DNA of 64,000 nucleotides from positions 35,088,033-35,152,032 of the forward strand of contig JAJKFL010000014.1 in the NCBI GenBank assembly GCA_021186555.1, given 5' to 3'. Every line of letters begins with the position of its first letter. Position 1 is the stretch's first letter. The notes beneath the pieces are model-generated. The model saw only the letters and a list, made by a program, of their open reading frames with translations. It was not told the DNA's origin and did no database searches. Source of the stretch: Reticulitermes speratus. Taxonomy: Eukaryota > Arthropoda > Insecta > Blattodea > Rhinotermitidae. Positions 20,234 through 30,795 of this stretch are shown here, piece by piece. A program made the position numbers and the translations under genes.

Positions 20234-22383
20234 TTCTATCCCGTATGAAACAAAGGTTGAGAGAAAGGCATATCTCACCGTGAACAACACACATGTAGAA
20301 CAGGTAACACAACTGCCAAGCACCTGAAAGGACTCCTACAACTCCACAGATAGACAAAGAAAGAACAGTCTATGACAATGTTAGTTGATCATGTGGTACT
20401 GAGAATGTGACTGGGAATGCGGTCGTGTGCCACCTCGGCGCCGAGCATTCTACTCATCCGCTGGGTGGTAACTTGTTCTTATGAGATCTCTTCCATAACT
20501 TGGAAACTAGAGCCAGTTCTCAGTTTTTAATGTCATTTTCATGTTCAGCATCCCAAAATTAGCTAAGATTAGGTATTTTCATTTCCATAAATTTTTGCAT
20601 GTTGCACAGTGTAATGAGCTGTATTATATCAACTTGTCCCAGTCTTATTTGCATTAGGGACAGATCATCTTCTTGGCATCCAACTGTGGCACCTCTCTTT
20701 GTAATATTGCCTGCCAGCTTTCTTCTTGCAATTCAACATGTTGTGCCAAACTTCATGCTGTTGAAGGGTCCCCTAGCTCGCAGTGTACAAAGGGTGGGAC
20801 AAGTAGGGGCCTGAAGTTCATTTAACAGTAAATACGGTGTTCAAAATCCATTCAAGATTTGAGGTTTTCACAGTAGTGTTTAAGAAGATCAAAGTCTTCT
20901 TAGATGTTACACCTTACCAACTGCTAAATAGTTACAGACATTTAAAAGAGCATGGGGCCTTCATCTTCAGGGTCAGGCAGTTAAAGAAGGCTGCTTGACT
21001 GCGAGACTCTAAAGTTGAAAGCACCTTGCTCCTTCCAAACATCTGTACAGTATTTACCATTGAACACAGTATAACATCCCAGAAGACTTGTATTGTCCTA
21101 TAGAAATACAATTCCTGCCTCAGAATACACTTTGTTTCCATCAAACAGGTAATGCTGCTTATTATGAAAAACCATACAAAACACAGTGGTAAAACTCCAG
21201 AGTTCTTAGGTTTCCAAGAACTTCATGACTGTTAACACAACTTATTGCTACGTATATACACTGAAGCCTCTATCCGTCTTTCCCATATGCGTTACTTTCC
21301 TGTGGGTATCATTCATTTCTTCTGGTCCCAAAAAATGGTCCATATAAACAGTGTATAATTAAATCAGATGTATTGTTCCTCTAAGTGTTGTTTTTCCTTG
21401 TCAGTCATTCATATTCTTGGTCCTGACCCGCAATATTCCGGAATGATAGTTTCTGAGCAAAAAAGAAACGGAAGTAATGTGATGGTGGAGTGCACAGTAA
21501 CAGTAACTTGTCTATACGGGCTATTACTTTTAACTTAAAAAATGTCACCACATGTTGGCCAAGTGTAAATGATGGTAGAGCAGGAGGAGGGAAGGGCTTG
21601 GAAAAACATGTGTATTGTGTTTTACAGTTGGTGGTATAGTATAGTTTTGTATCATTCTGTTTGCTTTCTCTTGAGTTCAACAATTACAAGTTGTGTGTGA
21701 TTAAGTGTAATTATTCCTGTTATTTGTTATTTGTGCAGATCATGGTTGGAAGAACGTTGAAATAATGTTTTAGAAATGTGAAATACTATGGAAATAAAAA
21801 AAGCATGGATGACCGCAACCATTTTCACAGAGTTCTTAAGGGTAATGTGTGCCTCCATTGATGTGTGAGGTAGAAACATTTTGTCATTTGTGGACAACTG
21901 TACCACTCATTCACATGATACATCATTTCTATGGAACATAAAACTTGTTTTATCTGCCAAACTTCATAAGCATTATGCCTTCCATGAAGACTGGATATGG
22001 CTCAACTCTGAGAAGGATGTCAACTTCAGTTCTTACACGTGTGTGACAGCTTGCCACATGCGGCTTTCTCTGTATAGATGAGTTGTGTGATGATGGTGTG
22101 GGTGGCAGCAGCCACGGGGAAATGGAAGAGGGAGACAAATGTGACCTTGAACCAGTGATGAGTTTTTCCAAAGTCCATGCTGCTCACAACACTGTTAAAT
22201 CATTCATGTACGCATACAGGATTGGTAGGGGTGATGAACTCAAATTTTGAACATTTAGATTTGGTACTGTGTCATCTGGAACATAAGGTTTTTGAAGTAA
22301 ACAGTTGTGAATTGCAGACTTTATTTGTTTATTAGTTTTGTAGGCCTAAGTGAAAAAATGTAAAATTTTCGTTTTTTGTGTTC
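20234..22383. other. non-coding spacer
   Basis: A decayed copy of the dispersed 'TCTTCAGGGT... ACATCCCAGAAGAC' repeat is likely at about 20950-21090. Otherwise I see no gene, RNA or clear element. Confidence 0.35.
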
Positions 22384-24760
22384 TCATATTTCTGACACAC
22401 TTGATAGAATAGAATAGAACAGAATACATAAGGATGGGCACCATAGGGATGCATGCACTTCTGCTGTATTTGACCTTTTGTGCAGCTCTTTTGCTCTTGC
22501 ATTCTGCAGCCCCACACTTTGAACAAAGTGCAGTATCCTGCTGTTGGAGATGTCATCAAAGTCACCTTGTTTCAGAAAATGCTGACCGAGTTGCCTAAGT
22601 CTTAGTATGGCGAATGCCTCACAGTCACAAACAACGTGAGGCCATTTCAAGTGCCTCTTTGCATCTACCACAGCCAGGATTGTCTACCAGACCCAGTTTC
22701 AATTGATGCTGTTGAAGTGACAGTGCCCTGTTAGCAGCCCCATCAATATTCTTAGCTGGTTCTGGCTCAAGTGGGGTAATTCTCCAGCTCTTTTAGCAGA
22801 GGGTCTTTAAGAAAGCCTTCCTTTGTCCACAAGTGGACTGCCAATACTCCTCGTGTTTTGTACTTGTCCAGTCCCTGATCACTCCCCTTGCAACCTTTGT
22901 AGATATGCCAAAGGGAGCTCGGGTCCTATGAGTGGATGTGAGGATCCTTGCATGGCTAATTGGTCAGCTATTTCATTTCCATCAATCCCCGTGTATCCTG
23001 GCACCCATACCAGTTGAATCCTGTTACATTCTGCCAGTTTCACCGGGGATTGATGGCAATCCCAGATTAATTTAGAGTTTATCTAGAAAGTGTCAAGGGG
23101 CCTTAATGTCAACCTTACTGTCATTACATCCCTGGAAGAGCTCCAGCAATGGAAAGGCCCGATCATTATTCTTGACAAGAATGCAGGATCTAGGGGCAAT
23201 ACTGCGTCCTGCAGAAAAGTGTCCCTCTTTTATTGTGTAGTCCCCTTTTTTGGTCCCCATAAATCCAGGGTTCCTGAATGATTGCTATATCTATCTCCCC
23301 TATAGCAGGTTTCCAGCAAAGGAGTACTGTCGCAGCCTTTCTATGGTGCAGATTAATTTGAATGACTTTATATTTGTGAGACAGTGGCCCATCTTTAGAT
23401 TGTACTATGATGGATTTTAACCCTCTATTCACCCTCTGTTACTGTGGGTTCAAGTTCTGCGAGAGTCCCCTTATCTGCAGCATACAGAGCAGAACTCCCA
23501 GCAGTCCACAGTTCTACAGGGCCTCCTCCTGGCTGCTTCTGCCAGGTCTCAGATGAGGTGCTACCATCAGCTCCATTCCCCTCTGCCACCAGTGCCCACA
23601 GACCAGGGTACCCCCAACAGTCACTTGAGCTCTGTCTGGGTCTGCCTCATAGTCACCGAGTGCATTATAGTTACCCTCAGACAACCCTGTGTAAATATTG
23701 TAGCTGGTCTTTTTAATGGCATTTGCCAAGTCCTGATTTACAAGAAGGATGAGTTGTCTGCCAGTAATCTCATCCTTTGAATCCAGAACCTTCCAGGTCT
23801 CCGTATGGAGCCCTGGATTAAGGCTCTTGATCCACTGAAGCAGCTGCTCAGGACCTGTGAATACTTCATCCCAGATCCTGAGCGCCATTTTGAGTGGCTG
23901 AGGGAGGTGCTTGGCATCAACAGTTTAAACCGTTAAGGGCCCCAGTAAGCCATTCTACAGACCTTTGATCAGCGCACGTGTAAAAAATTACACCTCTGCC
24001 CAGTCTGTAGGATTGGAGAAGTCGGTGTCCCTCTGCCGGGGTTTCGTGAAACACTCTGCCAATCTCATCTAGTATGGTCTTCTAAAGATAGCTTATTCTC
24101 TGGATGATCCAGTAGGACGGCTGCCTTGAAGTTGAGCAATGCCTCCCTATATGTTGTAGGTTCTGTGGGCCCCTGGGCTTTTTAGGAGGCTGCTCTGTAG
24201 AAGTATGACCCTCTGATCTTGGTCTTTCAGGACCCATTGGTAGATGGAGCAAGGTTTTGTGTCCAGTTGCACTGAGTCCCTGGTACCACTTTGACAAGCC
24301 CTAGCTTTTTTAAGCTTCCTTCTAGAAGCCCCAGATAATTTGGGTCTTGCTGTTGGGAGCTTTTTGACCATTGGGTCCACTTCTGTAGGTTTGCTTTTGT
24401 TAGCTTCCTGCATCAGTATGCCAGATGATGCAGCTACTTGCAGGACTTCTGTGTAGGTGGGTGTCCCACTGTTGGTGAGTCCTCAACCTCTTTTTGATGC
24501 TCCTGCTGGAGATATCAGCTCCCTGGGGTGGTTCACCAGACTGGCTGGCCCCTGTTGAGCACTGCTAAACAGGTGTCTCTGTACAACAGAGTCCCTCCGT
24601 TTGATGGATTTTGACGTGAATACGTCTTTAAATTTGCTTCCGTAGTGGGAACCAATTCAGAAAACTGATGATAACAAAATTGGGGGATACAGTTTGGCAT
24701 TGCAGCTACATATCTATCATCTACATCCAAAATGTAATTACACCACTCGATAGTTAAAGG
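22384..24760 (-). mobile_element. non-LTR retrotransposon, internally deleted (ORF1 + EN start + RNase H end)
   Basis: Minus strand, 5' to 3'. The ORF1 part at about 24730-23500 includes QLLQWIKSLNPGLHTETWKV and a YNIYTGLSEG stretch, in the style of DUF4780-type ORF1 proteins. The endonuclease start at about 23375-23180 reads QINLHHRKAATVLLCWKP, then EIDIAIIQEPWIYG and RGTLF. The frame then jumps near 23090 directly to an RNase H-like end: IQLVWVPGYTGIDGNEIADQ, then LLTGHCH and FDDISNSRILHFVQSVGL. The rest of the endonuclease and the whole reverse transcriptase are missing. Many stops and frameshifts make the copy inactive. Intact relatives copy themselves through RNA and target-primed insertion. 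Confidence 0.8.
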
Positions 24761-24774
24761 ATCAAAGAATTCAT

Positions 24775-25560
24775 AACGTTGAGTGGGGACTGTGACGCCC
24801 CGCGCGCGGCGGAGGGGGAGGCGCCGCCATTTTCAGGTCGTTTCGTCGCGTCACATACTTTCGGTTTAGTATACATTTTGACTCGGAGAAGCTACGACGC
24901 TCGTTTCAGTTTCAATTTACAGCTCTCCTCAATATTTATCTATTGCGTACACAAAACATGAGTGTGGAATACTTATGGTGAATATATATGGTGTTAAAGT
25001 TAAAAATTTAAAAAAATTAATACAATGTCGGCCTATACTCGTCAAAAAGCCAATTCGAAATATATAAATCGTATACGGTTGGAAAAGGCTTCTCAACAGC
25101 TATCCAGTGATACCCATAAAACACCATATCATACAGTGAGGCGGTGCCGGGAACGTAAAACAATGAGGGCGTCCGAGCGGATCAACGACTGCGCAGGTAC
25201 ATCTGACGCTGGGGCGGCCGGGCCTATGCAAGTCGATGATGTCATTGCTTGTGTATCAACGCCGGGCTGTATAGACATCGGTTGTGTGCGATCGCCGATT
25301 ATGACGACACATTCGGCAGCAGCTAGTGCACGTTTCACTACAACGTTTGTCAACAATCCATTTGGACATAAGTGTAACGTGTGTGACCGTCTATGGTTTC
25401 TGCGCTCCTTGAAGCCACCAAAGGGAAAACACTTAACGCTGCTTAGTAATCTCGATGTATCCTCCATGCCATTTGTATCGTACTTTTCGTATCACAGACC
25501 TATCATTAATAAAATTATAACACACTAATGATTTGTTTACTTCAATTGTTTCCTGAAACC
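24775..25560 (+). mobile_element. Helitron-like element, N-terminal coding fragment
   Basis: A GC-rich leader (24785-24840) is followed by an open frame at 25025-25528 (167 codons). It starts MSAYTRQKANSKYINRIRLE and contains NPFGHKCNVCDRLWF near residue 123. The phrase 'NPxGxxCxVCDRLWF' is what I recall from the N-terminal part of arthropod Helitron helicase-like proteins. The frame then runs into AT-rich sequence and stops, so the Rep and helicase domains are absent. Base composition differs sharply from the neighbours. Helitron ends (5' TC, 3' hairpin and CTRR) were not identified. Confidence 0.5.
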
Positions 25561-27479
25561 GACTAAAGGAACATGTTGCCATCATCAATAAAACATGCAG
25601 ATACGAAGGACTTCTTACTGTTAAGCAATGATTATGACATACATATAATACGCTGAAACAAAATATTACCCGTTAACGTACACGTATTCACGTTAAACAC
25701 ACGGCCGTGTCCCCGACACAGCCACACCCCCTTTTTTTATTACAAGACTTCTCGATAGGTGTCCCACGAATAACGGGGAAATAACAGTCATCACCCTCAC
25801 AGCCCCTTACATGTGGAAGGCATGAATACAATGGGGTGCTGCCTGATGCCCTGAGGGGATCGTTGTCGACACTACTATCACCACCTGAGTGCCATGCAGC
25901 CCTCAGCACGATGCCCCACTACTGTCATTTTCCTGCATTTATTGTTTAATCTCTGCAGTCCCTTCAGAAAGGATGGATTGAGGTTTCACTGTATATTATA
26001 TAGTTACTGACTTCTTTGAAAACCTAAGCTTAGCCCCTCAAAAGCTTTTAATGTCACGGAATATGGCACATACAATTACCATTGTTCTGCTTAAGAGGGC
26101 TAAAATAGATTGCTGTTGCTTCCAAACTTAATGCTGTTTCCCATTACTGGTAAATAAATTGTTAAAATATTCATTTGTTTTAGGCTTTATGCATCTGTAG
26201 TTGTGAAAAATTAGATGGTAAGACTATATATCATGTGGTTGAGAAGTCCGCTTATATCTTGTGTAGAAGTCGGCAAAAAGCTTGCAACATTTTCCTGTCA
26301 TTAGCTTGGATTTTACGTTCCTTGAGTCCATATTTTCCTTGATTCTACACACATTTTTATCAATCCTGCCAAAACCTTGTAAGAGCAACATGAAATGTTC
26401 CTTGAATATATGTCTGAGCTTCCTGCCCAGTTCCTTCCTATACATTCAAATTGAGCACAAATTGGCATTTTGCTGTCACTTTAAGTAGTTTCAATTGGAA
26501 GCCACTTATAATTGCTTACCTCCTGTAATATCTTCATGTCATATGTGTCACATGTGTTAGAGTGGAGTAACCCGGCTGAGCTGCTGACACTCTTTGTTAT
26601 CTGCACCTCGGCCAGTTACTCTGCTGTACACAACACATGACATGGAAAAATATGCAGTATGTGCATAGAATGAATACATGACTGATGACTGGCCTCAGTA
26701 GTACTGAGAATGAGGTGTACAGGAGTCAGCAGGAAGTGAAGAAACAGCAACTTACTTTAATGGACATGGGGAAGAAGTGAACTAGATTACAATTTCATGC
26801 AATACAGTCTTAATTTAGTGTCCTGAATTTCAACAGCTACATAAATTTTCATTTCCTTCATTTTACATTCATTTTAAATGGTGCTTTAAGGAATATAAAA
26901 TCCAGGCTTCACTGTATTCTGAATACACTTTTCCAAGCTTTCGTTCCATTTTCCTGTCCATATGAAATAAATTATAGTCAGTCATCACTCCAGTGCCAAA
27001 ACTAACAACTAAAGTTAAAACACAACTTCAATTCATGTGGACAGAATTAAAAGTACAACACTGTATTATGATAAAAATTGCCCTTGTACTTGATTTGTGA
27101 CTCATTTGCATGTCCTATTTATTTACTATTTAGAGCTCATCATAACAAATCACTTTTAAGCTCGTGATTATGTTTTGTCTCGCTTAGGGTGTAGGCCTGT
27201 GTAGGTAGAGGCCTTGTGATGTGCTGATGCCACATCCAAGCAGTTCTGTCAGCTGTCTGTAAGGTTCATAGTTTCAGAACTCTTAAACTGGAACAGGCCA
27301 CAGAGCCTCACCCATAAAGGCTTAATTATTCATCATATGTACCCTTATCATGTCTCATACAGTGGTACACCTTTTGGTCTCTCTTACACAGGGAATTTCT
27401 TTTTATTGTGTCCCTGAACATCACAGCTGACAGAAGCGTTATTGTACGTGAAGGCTGCATCCAACAGGAATGTGGGTAA
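25561..27479. other. spacer, nothing coding recognised
   Basis: At 25690-25920 a locally GC-rich block with a 73-codon minus frame is unlike its surroundings but matches nothing I know. Near 26563-26620 a sequence resembles the end of the 16426-16520 element. The remainder is plain AT-rich sequence. Confidence 0.35.
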
Positions 27480-28220
27480 ATTTTTCCCTGCAGTGCAACT
27501 TCATTATTTTGTGGAATAGTCTCCAGAGAGCTGACCTCCAGCTTCCAGCAGGCTTTGCCCTTGCTGAAAATATTTCTCCACACACAACAGAGCTTGTTGT
27601 GAGATTACCAAATTTGCTTCGAATATTATGGGTTCAGTTCTTGCAAGGAATGTGGATTGTTCACATAAACTCTTAGCGCCCTCCATAAATGATAGTCACA
27701 TATTTTTACATCTAGAGATGTAGGAGGCCACAATCCATGAGTTTCAGTAATTTGCTGAATATCTTTTCTGGTGCTGTCATTGATATGTTTGCTGTGTGGG
27801 CCATGGCAATGTCCTGTCTGAAGTAATTGTACCATTTTTTCTTCTTCTGTTCTCTGAAGAATGGTGTTTGAAGTGAACATAGTAGTTGTAATTTTTTCTT
27901 CAAAAACACAGGAACTTTGACTTTGCATGCACACCAGGTTAACCATATGCACATCAAGAACTGCATGGGGATTTTCAGAACACCATTATCTCTTATTTTG
28001 GCTGTTTACATTCCTACCTACTCTAAAGCATGCCTTATCTGAGAAAAATGCAAGACTTATGTTTTCTTTTTGTCCAGTAGTAAACCTGTCATTCTCTTTG
28101 TTGTTCTGGTATACAACACTGTTGATGGAGTATATTTTCTCTGCGGTACACTTGCCAGAAGTATTGCAAGTGAACAGTTTTTTTCAGCTGAATACATTTC
28201 ACAATCACACTGAGACCACC
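27480..28220 (-). mobile_element. mariner/Tc1-type transposase relic
   Basis: Minus strand, in several frames: FSDKACFRVG near 28050, SENPHAV near 27965, FRQDIAMAHTANISM near 27810, then DYHLWRALRVYVNNPHSLQE near 27690 and CVWRNIFSKGKAC near 27580. These correspond in order to the FSDE, ENPH, QQDGAxxH and DFYLWGxLK landmarks of IS630-Tc1-mariner transposases. The catalytic spacing is broken by stops and frameshifts. Confidence 0.7.
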
Positions 28221-28496
28221 TCCACTCTATAATAATGAGAGATGATGCACCTGTTCAGCTACTGTGGTATCGGTGGTGACGACACGGCAGTAGTGTGGGC
28301 TAATGTCCTCCATAAGCCAAGAATGTACTTGCCTATGCCCAGAGATGCAAAAGATCACCTTGTCTGTATAATAGCTGTGTCTGCCATGTAACTGGTTTGT
28401 GTGATCTGATTGAGTTGAATGCAAGATTGGAAAACAGTGTGACTGATCACTAAGTAATTTAATTATTCTGTCAACATACCATAGCAGTCTCCCATT

Positions 28497-28650
28497 CAAT
28501 GAGTACTGGGGGTTTTTCTTAGGGTACAGTGGCAGGGGGCATGAAGTTGACCACTCACCTCCATCTAGTGCCAAGGTTAAGAATATGTGGAGCTATACCT
28601 CTTACACGTGTACATGCCTTCAAGGTGTACTAGGAAAAACTTTAATATTT
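28497..28650 (+). mobile_element. 3' part of a tRNA-derived SINE
   Basis: Contains GCATGAAGTTGACCACTCAC, CTCCATCTAGTGCCAAGG, TTAAGAATATGTGGAGC and a truncated TTTAATATT end. It is the same 3' module as the SINE at 9270-9556. The tRNA-like head is missing. Confidence 0.6.
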
Positions 28651-28816
28651 TTAATGTTCTGTAGAACATACTAACCTTTTAATATCTAGCATCATGCAAA
28701 AAATAGCACAGCACATGAGAAATTCCAAATGTTGTTTTGATTTATACTACATTGTCAATCTTATTTGTTATGGTTTTTTTATACTGTTCGTTCCATGCAG
28801 TCAATAACCAACTCAG

Positions 28817-28868
28817 AACATTCAACCAACGAAATGCACAACACTGTGCATTTCGTTGGTTGAATGTT
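28817..28868. repeat. perfect 24-bp hairpin with 4-base loop
   Basis: Arm 28817-28840 (AACATTCAACCAACGAAATG + CACA) is an exact reverse complement of 28845-28868, separated by ACAC. There are no mismatches, so it is either young or maintained. It is AT-rich with no T-run after it. Confidence 0.95.
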
Positions 28869-29012
28869 GTGAATTTTTATGGGTTATTACCTCAGTGTTT
28901 CAGCTTTCATTTGGAGTGACTTCAGAATACACAGGTTATGTGCTTGTTTGATATATCTTTAGAATTCAGGAGGGAGAATTAAATTACATCTTACATTCTG
29001 TAGTTTGTTTGA

Positions 29013-30690
29013 ATGAATCTTGAATTTTCTAACTATAGACCTATCTCACTTCTTTCATCTTTCTCCAAGATAATTGAAAAAATTATTTACAGAAGATTGT
29101 ATGACCACTTAAATATAAATAACATACTAGTTAACGAACAGTTTGGATTTAGGGAAAATTTATCTACTGAAACAGCAATCTTTACTTTTTTAAATAAGGT
29201 ACTTTCATCATTAAACAATAAAATTTTGGTTGGTGGTTTATTTTGTGATTTGCAAAAGGCGTTTGATTCCGTTAACCATGACATCCTATTATCTAAAATG
29301 GAGTTTTACGGGATTTCAGATATTGCAAAAAAATTAATGGCATCTTATGTACATAATAGGTATCAAAGAGTATCAATGAAAGATAATAATTCAAATAACT
29401 ATTCTTCAAATTGGGTACATGTGAAGCATGGAGTTCCCCAGGGTTCAGTGCTAGGACCTCTATTGTTCTTAATATATATAAATGATTTCTCTACAACTAT
29501 ACGTACATTAGCTAATCCGATATTGTTTGCTGATGATACAAGTGTGATTATTTCAAACCTAAATCCAATAGGATTTATCAGCAATATTAATGCAGTTCTT
29601 ACCATAACAAATAATTGGTTTCATAGTAATTTATTGAGACTGAATTATGATAAAACACATTTTCTACAGTTCTTGACTAAAAACAAAAGTGAAATTATAA
29701 TTCCGGAAATTTCAGATAAAAAAGTCATTACTAATATTTGTAGCAATAGATTTTTATGGTTAATTATTGATAGTACATTGACATGGAAGGAACATATTAT
29801 TACATTAACTTCTAAATTGAATAAGGCATGTTATGCCGTCAGGGCAATTAAACCATTTGTGTCTTTGGATGTATTAAAAATGACCTACTTTTCTTATGTG
29901 CACTCATTAATGTCATACGGTATTATATTTTGGGGAGATTCAGTCCATAGTAAACTCATTTTTAAAATTCAAAAAAGAATAATAAGAATTATTACAAATT
30001 CTAATAGGCGTGATTTATGTCGTAAATTGTATAAACAATTACAAATATTACCACTTAAGTCTCAATACATTTTTTCACTACTATTATTTGTTGTAAAGAA
30101 TAGAGATCTTTTCCAATCCAATTCACAAATTCATAACATAAATACACGCTATAATTAAGATTTGCACTTGCCTTCAGCGAATTTGACACTGTTTCAAAGA
30201 GGGGTTCTTTACTCTGGAATTAGAATTTATAACCACTTGCCATTGAATATTAAATCATTATCAAATGAAGTGAAGCATTTTAAATCTACATTAAAAAATT
30301 ATCTTTTAGAAAATTCTTTTTATAGTGTTGAAGAGTTTTTACAACGAACATATTAATGACCAGGGATTTATTATTTTTACTGAACATTTAACATTTTTCA
30401 TTATTTTATTTAATATTTTGCTTTCTTACACATATAATTGTTTTCAGACTTTATAGAAAATATATTGTATTAATAATGATTGAGTTCTTTTGACGTGATA
30501 GTTTGTATACTACTGTATATTATTTGTTTGTACTAAATGTGCTTGCATGATAACATTGTGATAATATGACAAGTGCTTTGCATTCTATAGTATGTATGTA
30601 TTGATATATCTTAAATTTGTGTTTGTATAACTTTTTCCACGTCTGTAGATCTATGGAAGGTAAATAAATGATATGATATGATATGATATT
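29013..30690 (+). mobile_element. 5'-truncated non-LTR retrotransposon (reverse transcriptase)
   Basis: The open frame at 29013-30158 begins inside the reverse transcriptase. It shows NYRPISLLSSFSKIIEK, GFRENLSTETA, CDLQKAFDSVNHDILLSK, VPQGSVLGPLLFLIYINDFS, and FADDT (catalytic DD). One in-frame TAA (30156-30158) separates NTRYN from DLHLPSANLTLFQRGVLYS, which continues in the same frame to 30356. The element ends with a TGATATGATATGATA tail at about 30667-30689. The endonuclease and ORF1 are missing. The clade is not certain. High integrity suggests a fairly recent insertion. Confidence 0.88.
30667..30690 (+). repeat. (ATGAT)n tail of the retrotransposon
   Basis: About four GATAT/ATGAT units follow AATAAATG. 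Short microsatellite tails of this kind mark the 3' end of many non-LTR elements. Confidence 0.8.
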
Positions 30691-30715
30691 TGACAAAGAC
30701 TTGAAAAATGTCAGA

Positions 30716-30779
30716 TTGTCGTAAACACGACAACAGCGCAAAATGACGTCATTCTTACCAGCTGTCATATGTTTGGAGC
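30716..30779 (+). promoter_or_regulatory. probable LEPROTL1 core promoter/5' UTR with CRE palindrome
   Basis: The 90 bp between the retrotransposon tail and the LEPROTL1 ATG holds a 7-bp inverted repeat (TTGTCGT-AAAC-ACGACAA, 30716-30733) and the palindrome ATGACGTCAT (30743-30752), a full CREB/ATF site TGACGTCA. CRE sites are common near starts of housekeeping genes. The transcription start itself is not visible. Confidence 0.5.
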
Positions 30780-30795
30780 ATGGCTGGTGTTAAAG
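30780..30795 (+). CDS. LEPROTL1: LEPROTL1 coding exon 1 (MAGVK + G)
   Basis: ATGGCTGGTGTTAAAG followed by GTGACT donor. MAGVK is the usual N-terminus of LEPROT-type proteins. The exon ends with one base of the next codon (phase 1). Confidence 0.8.

Noticed and set aside
25025..25528. 167-codon frame as a host gene
   Set aside because: NPFGxxCxVCDRLWF is associated with Helitron-like proteins and the frame ends abruptly; listed as a mobile-element fragment, with moderate confidence.
25690..25920. GC-richer block with a 73-codon minus frame
   Set aside because: No recognised motif or element ends; composition alone is not enough for a call.
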